Below, in pieces: positions 17,207 to 24,708 of a DNA stretch of 38,760 bases. A program made the translations under genes and the position numbers. Within the stretch, counting starts at the first letter, position 1. Every line of letters starts with the position of its first letter. The notes beneath the pieces were generated by a model, which was given only the letters and a program-made list of their open reading frames with translations, ran no database searches and was not told the origin of the DNA. This DNA is from JBOGZD01 sp050697155 (GTDB lineage: Bacteria > Actinomycetota > Thermoleophilia > Solirubrobacterales > 70-9): the NCBI GenBank assembly GCA_050697155.1, contig JBOGZD010000011.1, forward strand, positions 1-38,760. Direction: 5' to 3'.

Positions 17207-17892
17207 GTCGACTCCTTCTCGATCGCGGGTCGCAGGCGGTCCAGCGCGCGGCGCATACGTGAGTTGACCGTGCCCCGGGGGAGGCCGAGCATTTCGCCGA
17301 TCTCGCCCGGGGTGTAGCCGAGCACGTAGCGGAGCACCACCACCGCGCGGTGCTCGGGAGAGAGGGCGGCGAGCCCCGCCGTCAACGCGTCGGAGAGCCT
17401 GCCCGGCGAGGGCTGGCCCGGCTCGGCCGGGCCGATGCTCTCGGGCGCCGCGGCCTGCGGACCGGCCTCCTCCGGCAGCGCCGCCTCGCGGCGAAGCCGG
17501 CGCGCCCGCGCCCAGTCGATCGCCCGGTTGACCGTGATCCGGTGCAGCCAGGGCCCGAACGGCCGGCGGCGGTCGAAGCGATCGAGGGCGCGGATCGCGG
17601 CGAGGAACGACTCCTGGGCGATGTCCTCGGCCGCCGCGGCGTCGCCGACGACCAGGTATGCGGCGCGGTGGGCCCGGCGCCAGTGACGCCGAAAGAGCTC
17701 CTCCAGGGCCCGCTCGGACCCACGCTGCGCGTCACGGACGAGCGCGCCCTCGCGCCGGTCCCGCAGCAGCAGCGACGGGCGCGGCAGCCGCGCGAGACGC
17801 TCGGAGGCCGGCTCGGCGCTCATCGGCAGCGCCGATTGTCCCGCGACCGCGACCGGCCCGGGGAGCATCGGCGCCAGGGCGGCCGCGCTCAT
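17203..17892 (-). CDS. ECF RNA polymerase sigma factor
   Basis: This is an extracytoplasmic-function sigma factor with two domains. Sigma region 2 spans FRRHWRRAHRAAYLVVGD, EDIAQESFLAAIRALDRFD and the -10-reading RPFGPWLHRITVNRAIDWAR. Sigma region 4 is LSPEHRAVVVLRYVLGYTPG, EIGEMLGLPRGTVNSRMRRAL. An Ala/Pro/Glu-rich linker of about 35 residues joins them. I chose ATG 17892 (229 residues), which has GAGG about 6 nt upstream and follows the preceding gene by 19 bp; ATG 17823 is possible, as the first 23 residues are low-complexity. It overlaps the probable anti-sigma gene by 4 bp. Confidence 0.9.
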   Translation of the reverse strand: MSAAALAPMLPGPVAVAGQSALPMSAEPASERLARLPRPSLLLRDRREGALVRDAQRGSERALEELFRRHWRRAHRAAYLVVGDAAAAEDIAQESFLAAIRALDRFDRRRPFGPWLHRITVNRAIDWARARRLRREAALPEEAGPQAAAPESIGPAEPGQPSPGRLSDALTAGLAALSPEHRAVVVLRYVLGYTPGEIGEMLGLPRGTVNSRMRRALDRLRPAIEKEST

Positions 17893-17911
17893 GCGCCTCG
17901 CCGGCAAGCCG

Positions 17912-19003
17912 TCACGGCACGAGCTCTCGCTCGCGAGTCCCCTCCGGCTCGCCAACCCGCTCGCCCGTCGCCATCAGCCGCGCGAGCTCGTCCTCGGTGG
18001 TCGAATCCGCCGATGCCTCGCCGTTGCGCCTGCGGACGAGCGCGCCGACGGCGACGAGGATCAGGGCGCCGGCCCCGACCGCGATCCAGCCGATCGGACC
18101 GCCGCCGCCATCGCCCTCGGCCTCCGGTGCAGCCCGAGGGTCGGGCGGCTGGCTGACCTCGAAGGTCTCGGAGTCGACGAGCGCCCCCGGGTCGCCGCGG
18201 CGGGTGACGGCCAGGCCGGTCCCCGAGGGGTCCGGGTCGAGTCCGAGCGCGTTGAGGTCGCGAACGCCGTCGAGGGCGGGGAGGTCGATGCAGACCGCGG
18301 TCCCGCGCTTGGTGTCGAGGGCGTGGATGAACGGCACGAAGTCGCGTCCGTAGTTCGAATAGAGCGTGTACACCCAGCGGCCGTCAGGGCTGGTCGCGCG
18401 GGCGAGCGGGTAGCCGGCCATCACCTCCTCGGCCGCCTCCGGGTCGATGATCGCCCCCGGCTCGAGGCGATTGCGCTCGAGGTCGTAGCGGCGGACCTGG
18501 TAGCGGGTCAGGTCCCGCGGGGCGACGTACTCGATCAGGTACAGCCAGCGGCCGTCGGCGGAGATCGCGTCGAAGCTGAAGTCGCCGTCGAGCCGGATCA
18601 CGTCGCGAACCTTCAGGCGCTCGGTGTCGAGGGCGACGAGCTCGGTCGTCTCGCGGGGAAGGCCCGGTCGAGGTCGTGGCCGGATCAGGGCCAGCGTCTC
18701 GCCGTCGCCCGAGAGCCCGCCCGGCGAGCCGTCGAGGGCAACGGCCGGGATCGTGAACGTCCCCTCGAGGATCCGCGAGCCGGAGACCTGGCCGCCGTTC
18801 TGCACCGTCCGCTCGACCAGCGTGTCGCGGCCGACGTCGAGGCTGACGTAGCGATAGGCCCCACCGGGATCGGCGATCCCGGTCGGCCCGGTCTCCTCGA
18901 CCGGGAGCGGGAGCCCGTCGGCACTCGCCGCGCTCGTCGGGATCAACGCCGCGGCGCCAAGCGCGGCGCCGAGCAACGTGGTGAATCGGTGCGATCGTCT
19001 CAT
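17912..19003 (-). CDS. Secreted propeller-like protein with C-terminal membrane anchor
   Basis: This 363-residue protein of unknown function has a clear signal peptide (MRRSHRFTTLLGAALGAAAL, cleavage near SAASADG). An extracytoplasmic domain follows with propeller-like repeats (GGLSGDGETLALIRP, DAISADGRWLYLIEYV, ATSPDGRWVYTLYSNYG). Then come a Gly/Ala-rich linker, one membrane helix (GWIAVGAGALILVAVGALV) and a short charged cytoplasmic tail. ATG 19003 has a strong GAGGAGG 5 nt upstream. It heads the operon containing the sigma factor, the second propeller protein and the amidohydrolase. A sensory or ligand-binding role at the surface is inferred from context. Confidence 0.75.
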   Translation of the reverse strand: MRRSHRFTTLLGAALGAAALIPTSAASADGLPLPVEETGPTGIADPGGAYRYVSLDVGRDTLVERTVQNGGQVSGSRILEGTFTIPAVALDGSPGGLSGDGETLALIRPRPRPGLPRETTELVALDTERLKVRDVIRLDGDFSFDAISADGRWLYLIEYVAPRDLTRYQVRRYDLERNRLEPGAIIDPEAAEEVMAGYPLARATSPDGRWVYTLYSNYGRDFVPFIHALDTKRGTAVCIDLPALDGVRDLNALGLDPDPSGTGLAVTRRGDPGALVDSETFEVSQPPDPRAAPEAEGDGGGGPIGWIAVGAGALILVAVGALVRRRNGEASADSTTEDELARLMATGERVGEPEGTRERELVP

Positions 19004-19123
19004 CGGGCCTCCTCGCTGTAAGCGGTCTCGGCTTCGATACGGCTCGGGATGGCTCGGAGGTCCCGATTGGCAGACTCGTAGCGCGGGCTCCGCCGAGGCG
19101 GGCGCCTATAGTCCCCGCCCGCG

Positions 19124-20149
19124 ATGGGCCAGACGCGCATCTTCAGCGGCATCCAGCCCACGGGACGCAAGCACCTCGGCAACTACATCGGCGCGATCCG
19201 CCAGTACGTCGAGGGCCAGGAGCGGGCCGACGCGATCTACTGCATCGTCGACCTGCATGCGATCTCGGTCGCCTACGAGCCCGCCGAGCTGCGCGAGCGG
19301 CTCTACGACACGACCGCGATTCTGCTCGCGGCCGGCCTCGACCCCGAGCGCTGCATCCTCTTCCGCCAGTCCGACGTCCGCGAGCACACCGAGCTGACCT
19401 GGCTGCTGTCGGCGGTGACCGCGCACGGCGACCTCAACCGCATGCACCAGTTCAAGGAGAAGTCCGCCAAGCAGCGCGAGCTGGTCTCGGCGGCGCTGTT
19501 CTCCTACCCGGTGCTGCAGGCCGCCGACGTTCTCGCCTACAGGGCGCACGAGGTACCGGTGGGTGAGGACCAGCGCCAGCACGTCGAGCTGATGCGGGAG
19601 ATCGCGCGCCGGTTCAACGAGCGCTTCGGCGGCGGGGGCGAGATCCTGGTGGAGCCGGAGCACCGGATCCCCGAGGTCGGCGCGCGGATCATGGACCTGC
19701 AGGAGCCCGGGGCGAAGATGGCGACCACGGGCGGCACCGAGCCAGGCACGGTCTTCGTCCTCGACGAGCCGGACGCGGTCCGCAAGAAGTTGATGAGCGC
19801 GGTCACCGACTCGGGGTCCGAGGTGGTCCGCGCCGAGGACAAGCCGGGGATCTCGAACCTGATCGAGGTCCTGGCAGTGGTCCGCGGCACGGATCCGGGG
19901 GCGATCGAGCGCGAGTTCACCGGCTCGGGCTACGGCGACTTCAAGGCCGCCGTCGCCGATGCGGTGGTGGACTACCTGGCGCCGGTGCGCGAGCGCTACG
20001 CCGAGCTTCGCGCCGACCAGCCGGCGCTGGAGACGGCGCTCGCCGCGGGCGCGGAGAGGGCGCGCGCGATCGCGTCCAAGACCGTGGCCGAGGTCCGTGA
20101 CGCGATGGGCATCGGGCCGGGCGGACCGGCCGACCCGCGCTCGAATTAG
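19124..20149 (+). CDS. trpS: Tryptophanyl-tRNA synthetase
   Basis: This class I aminoacyl-tRNA synthetase charges tRNA-Trp. The HIGH-type motif is TGRKHLGN (13-20), preceded by IFSGIQP. GEDQ (147-150) and RIMDLQEPG are also typical. The KMSKS loop reads KMATT (198-202), keeping Lys but with Ala and Thr where Ser and Lys are usual, then GGTEPGTVFVLDEPDAVRKK. At 341 residues it is full length. ATG 19124 has TATAGT (19107-19112) 11 nt upstream and no Shine-Dalgarno, implying a leader of only a few nucleotides. It begins a plus-strand run that continues with scpA and scpB. Confidence 0.96.
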   Translation: MGQTRIFSGIQPTGRKHLGNYIGAIRQYVEGQERADAIYCIVDLHAISVAYEPAELRERLYDTTAILLAAGLDPERCILFRQSDVREHTELTWLLSAVTAHGDLNRMHQFKEKSAKQRELVSAALFSYPVLQAADVLAYRAHEVPVGEDQRQHVELMREIARRFNERFGGGGEILVEPEHRIPEVGARIMDLQEPGAKMATTGGTEPGTVFVLDEPDAVRKKLMSAVTDSGSEVVRAEDKPGISNLIEVLAVVRGTDPGAIEREFTGSGYGDFKAAVADAVVDYLAPVRERYAELRADQPALETALAAGAERARAIASKTVAEVRDAMGIGPGGPADPRSN

Positions 20150-20178
20150 CGCCCGCCGCCGCCGCTACCGTACCGCGC

Positions 20179-20934
20179 GTGAGAGCCTCCGAGCTCGATC
20201 TCGACCTGGACGTCTTCGCCGGGCCGTTCGACCTGCTGATGACCGTCGTCCTCCGCGAGGAGGTGGCGTTGGCGGAGGTCGAGCTGGGGGAGGTCGTGCT
20301 CGCCTATCTGGAGCACGTCGAGGAGCGCGGGGAGCTCGACCTCGAGTCGGCGACCGAGTTCCTGGTCCTGATCGCCTCGCTGCTGGAGCTCAAGTCCCGC
20401 CTGCTGCTGCCCGCCGAGGAGGAAGAGCAGGTCGAGCTCGCGCCCGAGGAGGCAGCGGAGGAGCTGCTCGCGCGGATGCTCGAGTACCGCCGCTACCGCG
20501 ACGCGGCCGCCCTTCTCGGCGAGCTGTTCGCCGACGGTCGCCGCTACCTCTACCGCGCCGCGCCCCTGCCCCCTGAGCTGCGCCGGGTGGCGTTGGAGGC
20601 CGCGCGCCCCACCTACGAGCCGCAGCGGCTGGCGGCGGCGATCGGCGAGCTCCTGCGAGCGCCCCCCGAGCCCGACACCAGCCACATCCGTCCGACGGTC
20701 TCGCTCGAGCGGCGCCTGCGGGTGCTGCGCGAGCTGCTCGGGTCACGGTCGACGCTCGACTTCGACGACGCGTTCGGGGCGGAGGACCGGCTCACCCAGG
20801 CGGTGACCCTGTTCGCGCTGCTCGAGATGCACAAGCGCGGCGAGGCGACGTGGACCCAGCCCGAGACCTTCGGCCCCGTCGAGATCACCACCGATCCCGA
20901 GACGATCGCCCGAGCGCAGCGGAGGCGAGGGTGA
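20179..20934 (+). CDS. scpA: Segregation and condensation protein A
   Basis: ScpA is the kleisin subunit that bridges the SMC heads in the condensin-like complex for chromosome segregation. Typical features are the N-terminal FAGPFDLLMTVVLREEVALAEV, the helix region FLVLIASLLELKSRLLLP and the acidic linker, then a C-terminal winged helix (LTQAVTLFALLEMHKRGEA). Length is 251 residues. GTG 20179 has TACCGT (20166-20171) 7 nt upstream. The last bases overlap scpB as GTGA, coupling the two partners. Confidence 0.95.
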   Translation: MRASELDLDLDVFAGPFDLLMTVVLREEVALAEVELGEVVLAYLEHVEERGELDLESATEFLVLIASLLELKSRLLLPAEEEEQVELAPEEAAEELLARMLEYRRYRDAAALLGELFADGRRYLYRAAPLPPELRRVALEAARPTYEPQRLAAAIGELLRAPPEPDTSHIRPTVSLERRLRVLRELLGSRSTLDFDDAFGAEDRLTQAVTLFALLEMHKRGEATWTQPETFGPVEITTDPETIARAQRRRG

Positions 20935-21503
20935 GCCAGGCGGGCAGCCTGGAGCGGGTGGTCGAGGCCCTGCTCTTCCTCTCGCCCGAGCCGGTGGCGA
21001 CCGCTGAGCTGGCCGAGGCCTGCGACGCGACCGAGGCCGAGGTCGACCGGGCGCTCGACCTGCTGGGCGCCGCTCTCGAGGGTCGCGGCGTGGTATTGCG
21101 CGAGGTCGCGGGCGGCTGGGCGCTCGCTGCGCATCCTGACGCCGAGAGCGCCGCGCGGCGGCTGCTGGCAAGGCCGAAGACCCCGCCGCTGACCCAGGCC
21201 CAGGCCGAGACGCTGGCGATCGTCGCCTATCTACAGCCGGTCTCCCGGCCGGAGATCGCCCGCATCCGGGGCGTTTCCTCGGACTCGGCGGTGCAGACGC
21301 TGACCGAGCGCGGGTTGATCGAGGAGTCGGGTCGATCGCGCTTCGGCGCCGTCATCCACCGCACCACGCCCCTGTTCGAGCGCCTCTTCGGCCTCGCCGG
21401 CCTCGACGCCCTCCCGGAGCCCGCCGGCTTCGATCCCTCGCCGGAGGACGAGGCCGATCTGCGCGAGCGACTGCTCAAGGCCGGCGAGCGCCGCGCCGGC
21501 TGA
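20931..21503 (+). CDS. scpB: Segregation and condensation protein B
   Basis: ScpB dimerises and binds the ScpA linker in the SMC-ScpAB complex. The 190-residue product has two winged-helix domains: SLERVVEALLFLSPEPVATAELAEA at the N-terminus, and LTQAQAETLAIVAYLQPVSRPEIARIRG with RGLIEESGRSRFGAV downstream. The start GTG 20931 overlaps the scpA stop (GTGA). It is followed after 12 bp by rluB, the common scpA-scpB-rluB order. Confidence 0.95.
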   Translation: MSQAGSLERVVEALLFLSPEPVATAELAEACDATEAEVDRALDLLGAALEGRGVVLREVAGGWALAAHPDAESAARRLLARPKTPPLTQAQAETLAIVAYLQPVSRPEIARIRGVSSDSAVQTLTERGLIEESGRSRFGAVIHRTTPLFERLFGLAGLDALPEPAGFDPSPEDEADLRERLLKAGERRAG

Positions 21504-21515
21504 TCCGACCGCGTC

Positions 21516-22202
21516 GTGCGGCTGGCGAAGTACCTGGCCCACAGCGGCGTCGCGTCACGCCGCCGCGCCGAGGAGCTGATCGCCGGCGGGCGGGTGACCG
21601 TCGGCGGCGAGCGCGTCACCGACCCGGCGCGCGACGTCGACGAGTCGAGCGGGGTGGAGGTCGACGGGCGACCGGCGACCCCCGATCCGCACGAGGTCTG
21701 GATGCTCCACAAGCCCGCCGGCGTCGTCTCGACCGCGCGCGAGCCGGGTCGCCGCCCTGCGGTGACCGACCTGATCCCGTCGCGGCGGCGCCTCTACCCG
21801 ATCGGCCGCCTCGACGTCGACTCCACCGGCCTGATCCTGCTCACCAACGACGGCGAGCTCGCCAACCGGCTCACGCACCCGCGCTACGAGGTGCCGCGCA
21901 CCTACAGGGCCCGCCTGCGGCGCCCACCCGCCGACGACGACCTGCGCGCCCTCCGGCGCGGGGTCGAGCTCGACGATGGCCCGACGGCGCCGGCAAAGGT
22001 GCGGCGCGTCTCTCCGCGAGTGGTCGAGATCACGATCCGCGAGGGCCGCAACCGCCAGGTCCGGCGCATGGCCGAGGCGGTCGGCAACGAGGTGGTCAAG
22101 CTGCAGCGGGTGGGCTTCGGCCCGCTGCGCCTGGGAGACCTCGCCGAGGGGGAGGCGCGGCGCCTGCGCCCCTCAGAGCTTCGCCGGCTCGCAGGCACCT
22201 GA
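21516..22202 (+). CDS. rluB: 23S rRNA pseudouridine synthase RluB/RsuA family
   Basis: This enzyme isomerises a specific uridine in rRNA (position 2605 in the E. coli RluB case). An N-terminal S4 RNA-binding domain (MRLAKYLAHSGVASRRRAEE, about 1-50) precedes the catalytic domain. The catalytic aspartate is D100 in PIGRLDVDSTGLILLTNDG, with the downstream EGRNRQVRRMAEAVGNEVVKLQRVGFGPL. At 228 residues it is complete. GTG 21516 has no obvious Shine-Dalgarno; translation is probably coupled to scpB. Placement after scpAB favours RluB over the paralogues. Confidence 0.92.
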   Translation: MRLAKYLAHSGVASRRRAEELIAGGRVTVGGERVTDPARDVDESSGVEVDGRPATPDPHEVWMLHKPAGVVSTAREPGRRPAVTDLIPSRRRLYPIGRLDVDSTGLILLTNDGELANRLTHPRYEVPRTYRARLRRPPADDDLRALRRGVELDDGPTAPAKVRRVSPRVVEITIREGRNRQVRRMAEAVGNEVVKLQRVGFGPLRLGDLAEGEARRLRPSELRRLAGT

Positions 22203-22220
22203 CCGGCCGCGACCGCGAGG

Positions 22221-22243
22221 TTTGTCTCGCATGCCGAGACAAA
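22221..22243. other. Perfect 9-bp hairpin between rluB and aroH
   Basis: TTTGTCTCG (22221-22229) and CGAGACAAA (22235-22243) pair exactly around CATGC. It begins 19 bp after the rluB stop and ends 38 bp before aroH. No T-run follows, so ordinary intrinsic termination is not supported. The GTCTCG/CGAGAC arms match those of the hairpin at 820-846, suggesting a shared element class. Confidence 0.75.
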
Positions 22244-22281
22244 CTCCGCGGCACTCGGATCGCTTTGGAAGGATGCCGCGG

Positions 22282-22659
22282 ATGAGCGACGAGGAGCGGC
22301 TCTGGGCGGTGCGCGGCGCGGTCCAGGCCGAGCGCAACGACGAGCGGGCGATCCTCGGCGCCACCGAGGACCTCATGCACGCGCTGCTCGAGCGCAACGG
22401 GCTCGAGCCGGCGGCGATCGTGAGCTGCATCTTCACCTGCACCGACGACCTCGACGCCCAGTTCCCCGCTGTTGCGGCGCGGTCGCTCGGCCTCGATGCG
22501 GTGCCGCTGATCTGCGCCCGTGAGATCGACGTCCCCGGGGCGATGGAGCGGGTGATCCGGGTGATCGTCCACTACTACGCGGCCGCCGGCCACGAGCCCG
22601 CCCACACCTACCTCGGCGAGGCGCAGAGGCTGCGCTCCGACCTCCACAGCGCGCAGTAG
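22282..22659 (+). CDS. aroH: Chorismate mutase, AroH type
   Basis: Converts chorismate to prephenate for Phe and Tyr synthesis. This is the trimeric AroH (Bacillus-type) fold of 125 residues, not the helical AroQ type. Candidate active-site residues are R11 (WAVRGAVQAERND), E81 (CAREIDVPGAMERVIRV) and R93, plus Y110 in HTYLGEAQRLR. GGAAGG (22267-22272) lies 9 nt before ATG 22282, so I prefer it over ATG 22273, which would sit on the ribosome-binding site. Its neighbours hisC, aroF, tyrA and aroA make this an aromatic amino-acid locus. Confidence 0.94.
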   Translation: MSDEERLWAVRGAVQAERNDERAILGATEDLMHALLERNGLEPAAIVSCIFTCTDDLDAQFPAVAARSLGLDAVPLICAREIDVPGAMERVIRVIVHYYAAAGHEPAHTYLGEAQRLRSDLHSAQ

Positions 22660-22684
22660 CTGGCCCCGCCACAATCCTTCTCCC

Positions 22685-23776
22685 ATGAGCGTGACGTTCG
22701 CCCAGAAGCTCGCCGCGATCCCCGGCTACAGGGCCGGCGTTCCGCCCGGCCAGGCGCCGGAGGCGATCGCTGACTCGGGCATCGCCCAGCTCGCCTCGAA
22801 CGAGTCGCCGTGGGGGCCGCATCCGGACGTGGTCGAGGCGATCGCCCGGGCGGCGGCTGCCTCGAACCGCTACCCGGATCCCGATGCGACGCTGCTTCGG
22901 CGGCGGATCGCCGAGCGCCACGAGGCCGACCCGGCCGAGATCGCCGTCGCGAACGGCTCCTGCGAGATCCTGCTCGCCGCGGCGCTCGCGCTCTGCGAGC
23001 CGGGCGCGGAGATCGTCTACGCGTGGCCGTCGTTCTCGATCTACCCCTACCTGGCCCCGCTGTCGGGCGCGCGCGAGATCCGGGTCCGCCTCGCCGCCGG
23101 GGACGTCCACGACCTCGACGCGATGCTCACGGAGGTCACCGCGGCGACGCAGCTCCTGGTGGTCTGCAACCCCAACAACCCGACCTCCACGCACCTCCCG
23201 GCGGCGCGGATCGCGGAGCTCTGCGAGGCCTTGCCCGCGCACGTGACGCTGATACTGGACGAGGCCTACATCGAGCTCCAGCTCCTCGACGACCCGGACA
23301 CGACCGTCGACCTGCGGCGCCGGTTCCCGAACCTGGTGCTGCTGCGCACCTTCAGCAAGGTCTACGGGCTCGCCGGGCTGCGGGTCGGCTACGCGCTCGG
23401 CTCACCGACGTTCCGCGCCGCCGTCGACGCGGTGCGCCAGCCGTTCAGCGTCAACGCGGTCGCCCAGGCCGCCGCCGCCGAGGCCATCCGCCACCAGGAC
23501 GACGTCGCCCGCCGGGTCGAGCGCACGATCGTCGAGCGGGTGACGGTCGAAGAGGGCGTGCGCGAGCTGGGGCTCTACACTCCGGACTCGCAGGCGAACT
23601 TCTCATGGGTCGGCCTCGGCGACCGCGACGAGGTCGAGATCGTCGCCAGGCTCGCCGACGCCGGCGTCATCGTCCGCCCCGGCACCCCGCTCGGCGGCCC
23701 GGGTTACATCCGGGTCACCTACGGCACCACCGAGCAGAACCGCCGCTTCCTCGACGCGCTCGCCGACGCGATCTGA
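22685..23776 (+). CDS. hisC: Histidinol-phosphate/aromatic aminotransferase
   Basis: This PLP aminotransferase of the HisC subfamily has 363 residues. The Schiff-base lysine is K225 in RTFSKVYGLAGLRVGYALG. Other motifs are QLASNESPWGPHP, NRYPDPD, VVCNPNNPTSTHLP and LILDEAYIEL. By sequence it is HisC-like, but no other his gene is nearby, whereas chorismate mutase is 25 bp upstream and aroF-tyrA-aroA follow. It may therefore transaminate phenylpyruvate or hydroxyphenylpyruvate as well as, or instead of, imidazole-acetol phosphate; that is inference. CACAAT (22670-22675) lies 9 nt before ATG 22685. Confidence 0.9.
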   Translation: MSVTFAQKLAAIPGYRAGVPPGQAPEAIADSGIAQLASNESPWGPHPDVVEAIARAAAASNRYPDPDATLLRRRIAERHEADPAEIAVANGSCEILLAAALALCEPGAEIVYAWPSFSIYPYLAPLSGAREIRVRLAAGDVHDLDAMLTEVTAATQLLVVCNPNNPTSTHLPAARIAELCEALPAHVTLILDEAYIELQLLDDPDTTVDLRRRFPNLVLLRTFSKVYGLAGLRVGYALGSPTFRAAVDAVRQPFSVNAVAQAAAAEAIRHQDDVARRVERTIVERVTVEEGVRELGLYTPDSQANFSWVGLGDRDEVEIVARLADAGVIVRPGTPLGGPGYIRVTYGTTEQNRRFLDALADAI

Positions 23777-23786
23777 GGGCGCGCTT

Positions 23787-24452
23787 CTAGCGGCCCGTGG
23801 CCGAGAAGTGCTGGTAGTCGCGGGTATCGCCGGGCCAGTCGCCGCCCCATTCCCAGCCGGCCTTTGCAAACGCGCGGACGACCGGGTCGCCGTCGTGGAT
23901 CATTCCCTTGGCGTCGCGCGAGCGGTCGGCGTAGGGGCGGCCGGCGGGCGGGGAGACGTGGCCGCCGGAGACGTACGGGTTCTCGATCGGGTTGATGTCG
24001 ATCGCACGGCCGTAGGCGTGCTCGGACCACCGGCTCGTCCCGGCGACGAAGCGGCAGTTGAAGCCCGACGTGTTGTCGGCGTTCATCGAGCGGCGGTCGT
24101 CGGCGCCGTAGCGGTCGATGAGCTCGATCCGGCGGATCGGAAACCGCCGGCGGTAGAGCCGGCGAAAGACCCGGAGGAGCTCGCGGTCGTGTCCGCGGTG
24201 GACGATCAGCCGGCCGCGGTGCGGCTTGCCGTCGAAGCCCCAGTGACGCAGCTCCAGCAGGCGCAGCCTGCGCAGGCCGACGGGGCAGCCGGGGCGCCAC
24301 GAGCTGCCCTCGACCCGGTCGCGGATCTCGCCGCGGATCGGCTTCGACTCACCCTCGAAGCCGGGCGGCGGCACCCGCGCGCCACTGCCCGGGACCAGCA
24401 GCACGGTGGCGAGCATCGCCGCGAGAAAGCCTCCAACGCCCTGGCCGGCCAC
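23787..24452 (-). CDS. Secreted M15-family peptidase (D-alanyl-D-alanine carboxypeptidase-like)
   Basis: This 221-residue zinc peptidase of the VanY/M15 type probably trims peptidoglycan peptides. The zinc ligands are visible: H145 and D152 in SEHAYGRAIDINP, and H215 in DYQHFSATG near the C-terminus. An N-terminal signal sequence (GFLAAMLATVLLVPG) indicates export. GTG 24452 has TACGAT 6 nt upstream on the minus strand, the leaderless pattern seen elsewhere; ATG at residue 13 is the alternative. It is convergent with hisC and divergent from the aroF leader, and interrupts the aromatic gene run without an obvious link to it. Confidence 0.87.
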   Translation of the reverse strand: MAGQGVGGFLAAMLATVLLVPGSGARVPPPGFEGESKPIRGEIRDRVEGSSWRPGCPVGLRRLRLLELRHWGFDGKPHRGRLIVHRGHDRELLRVFRRLYRRRFPIRRIELIDRYGADDRRSMNADNTSGFNCRFVAGTSRWSEHAYGRAIDINPIENPYVSGGHVSPPAGRPYADRSRDAKGMIHDGDPVVRAFAKAGWEWGGDWPGDTRDYQHFSATGR

Positions 24453-24473
24453 CTCCCAATCGTAGGCCCGCGG

Positions 24474-24502
24474 TTGCCCTTTTTCCTGCTCCGTGCTACA
24501 AA
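24474..24502 (+). promoter_or_regulatory. Promoter of the aroF leader
   Basis: TTGCCC (24474-24479), a 17-bp spacer and TACAAA (24497-24502) make a good sigma-A-type promoter. The -10 box ends 9 nt before ATG 24512 of the leader ORF, so transcription should start at or within a few bases of that ATG. Confidence 0.68.
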
Positions 24503-24511
24503 ACGCGCCTG

Positions 24512-24604
24512 ATGAACCGTGATCGCTCGCCGGCCCTATCGATTCCCCTCCGCGGGGCGCGCCGGCGCGCCCGGTTCTACTCCTGGTATTGGCGATTTAG
24601 CTAG
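24512..24604 (+). CDS. Aromatic-rich leader peptide of the aroF operon
   Basis: A 30-codon ORF, ATG 24512 to TAG 24602-24604, encodes a short Arg-rich peptide ending FYSWYWRFS. Six of the last nine residues are aromatic: two Phe, two Tyr and two Trp. The next gene is DAHP synthase, whose pathway makes all three. This matches a ribosome-mediated attenuation leader: scarcity of any of the three charged tRNAs would stall the ribosome 4-30 nt before the downstream stem. Its promoter is well placed, and the mRNA would start at the ATG with no ribosome-binding site. The ORF and codons are read directly; the regulatory role is inferred by analogy with trp, phe and his leaders. I have not verified conservation. 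Confidence 0.75.
   Translation: MNRDRSPALSIPLRGARRRARFYSWYWRFS
24555..24572. other. Perfect 18-bp palindrome within the leader ORF
   Basis: GGGCGCGCC and GGCGCGCCC abut with no loop and lie just before the aromatic codons (24575-24598). In RNA a hairpin could form with a few unpaired central bases. It may serve as the leader's early pause hairpin, which synchronises polymerase with the first ribosome in classical attenuators. That role is inferred. Confidence 0.5.
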
Positions 24605-24659
24605 GCGTCCGGCCCGGCCCGCTTCGGCCACCGAATAGAGGAGACCTCAGCCGGACGCC
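24604..24659 (+). promoter_or_regulatory. Candidate attenuator structure before aroF
   Basis: GGCGTCCGGC (24604-24613) and GCCGGACGCC (24650-24659) form a perfect 10-bp stem whose left arm begins at the last base of the leader stop codon. Inside the loop are two small hairpins, TTCGG-cca-CCGAA (24623-24635) and GAGG-aga-CCTC (24638-24648), giving a multibranched fold. A ribosome at the stop codon would cover the left arm; one stalled at the early aromatic codons would leave it free. There is no U-tract, so how the fold affects aroF (termination, Rho access or translation) is open. The aroF ribosome-binding site GGAGAAGG is at 24688-24695. Confidence 0.6.
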
Positions 24660-24708
24660 GTAGCAGCGCCCCTACCCTTACCGACTCGGAGAAGGACTTG
24701 AACAGCAG

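Noticed and set aside
24604..24665. Classical intrinsic terminator before aroF
   Set aside because: The stem is followed by GTAGCAGCGCC with no T-run, so I describe it as an attenuator candidate without claiming intrinsic termination.
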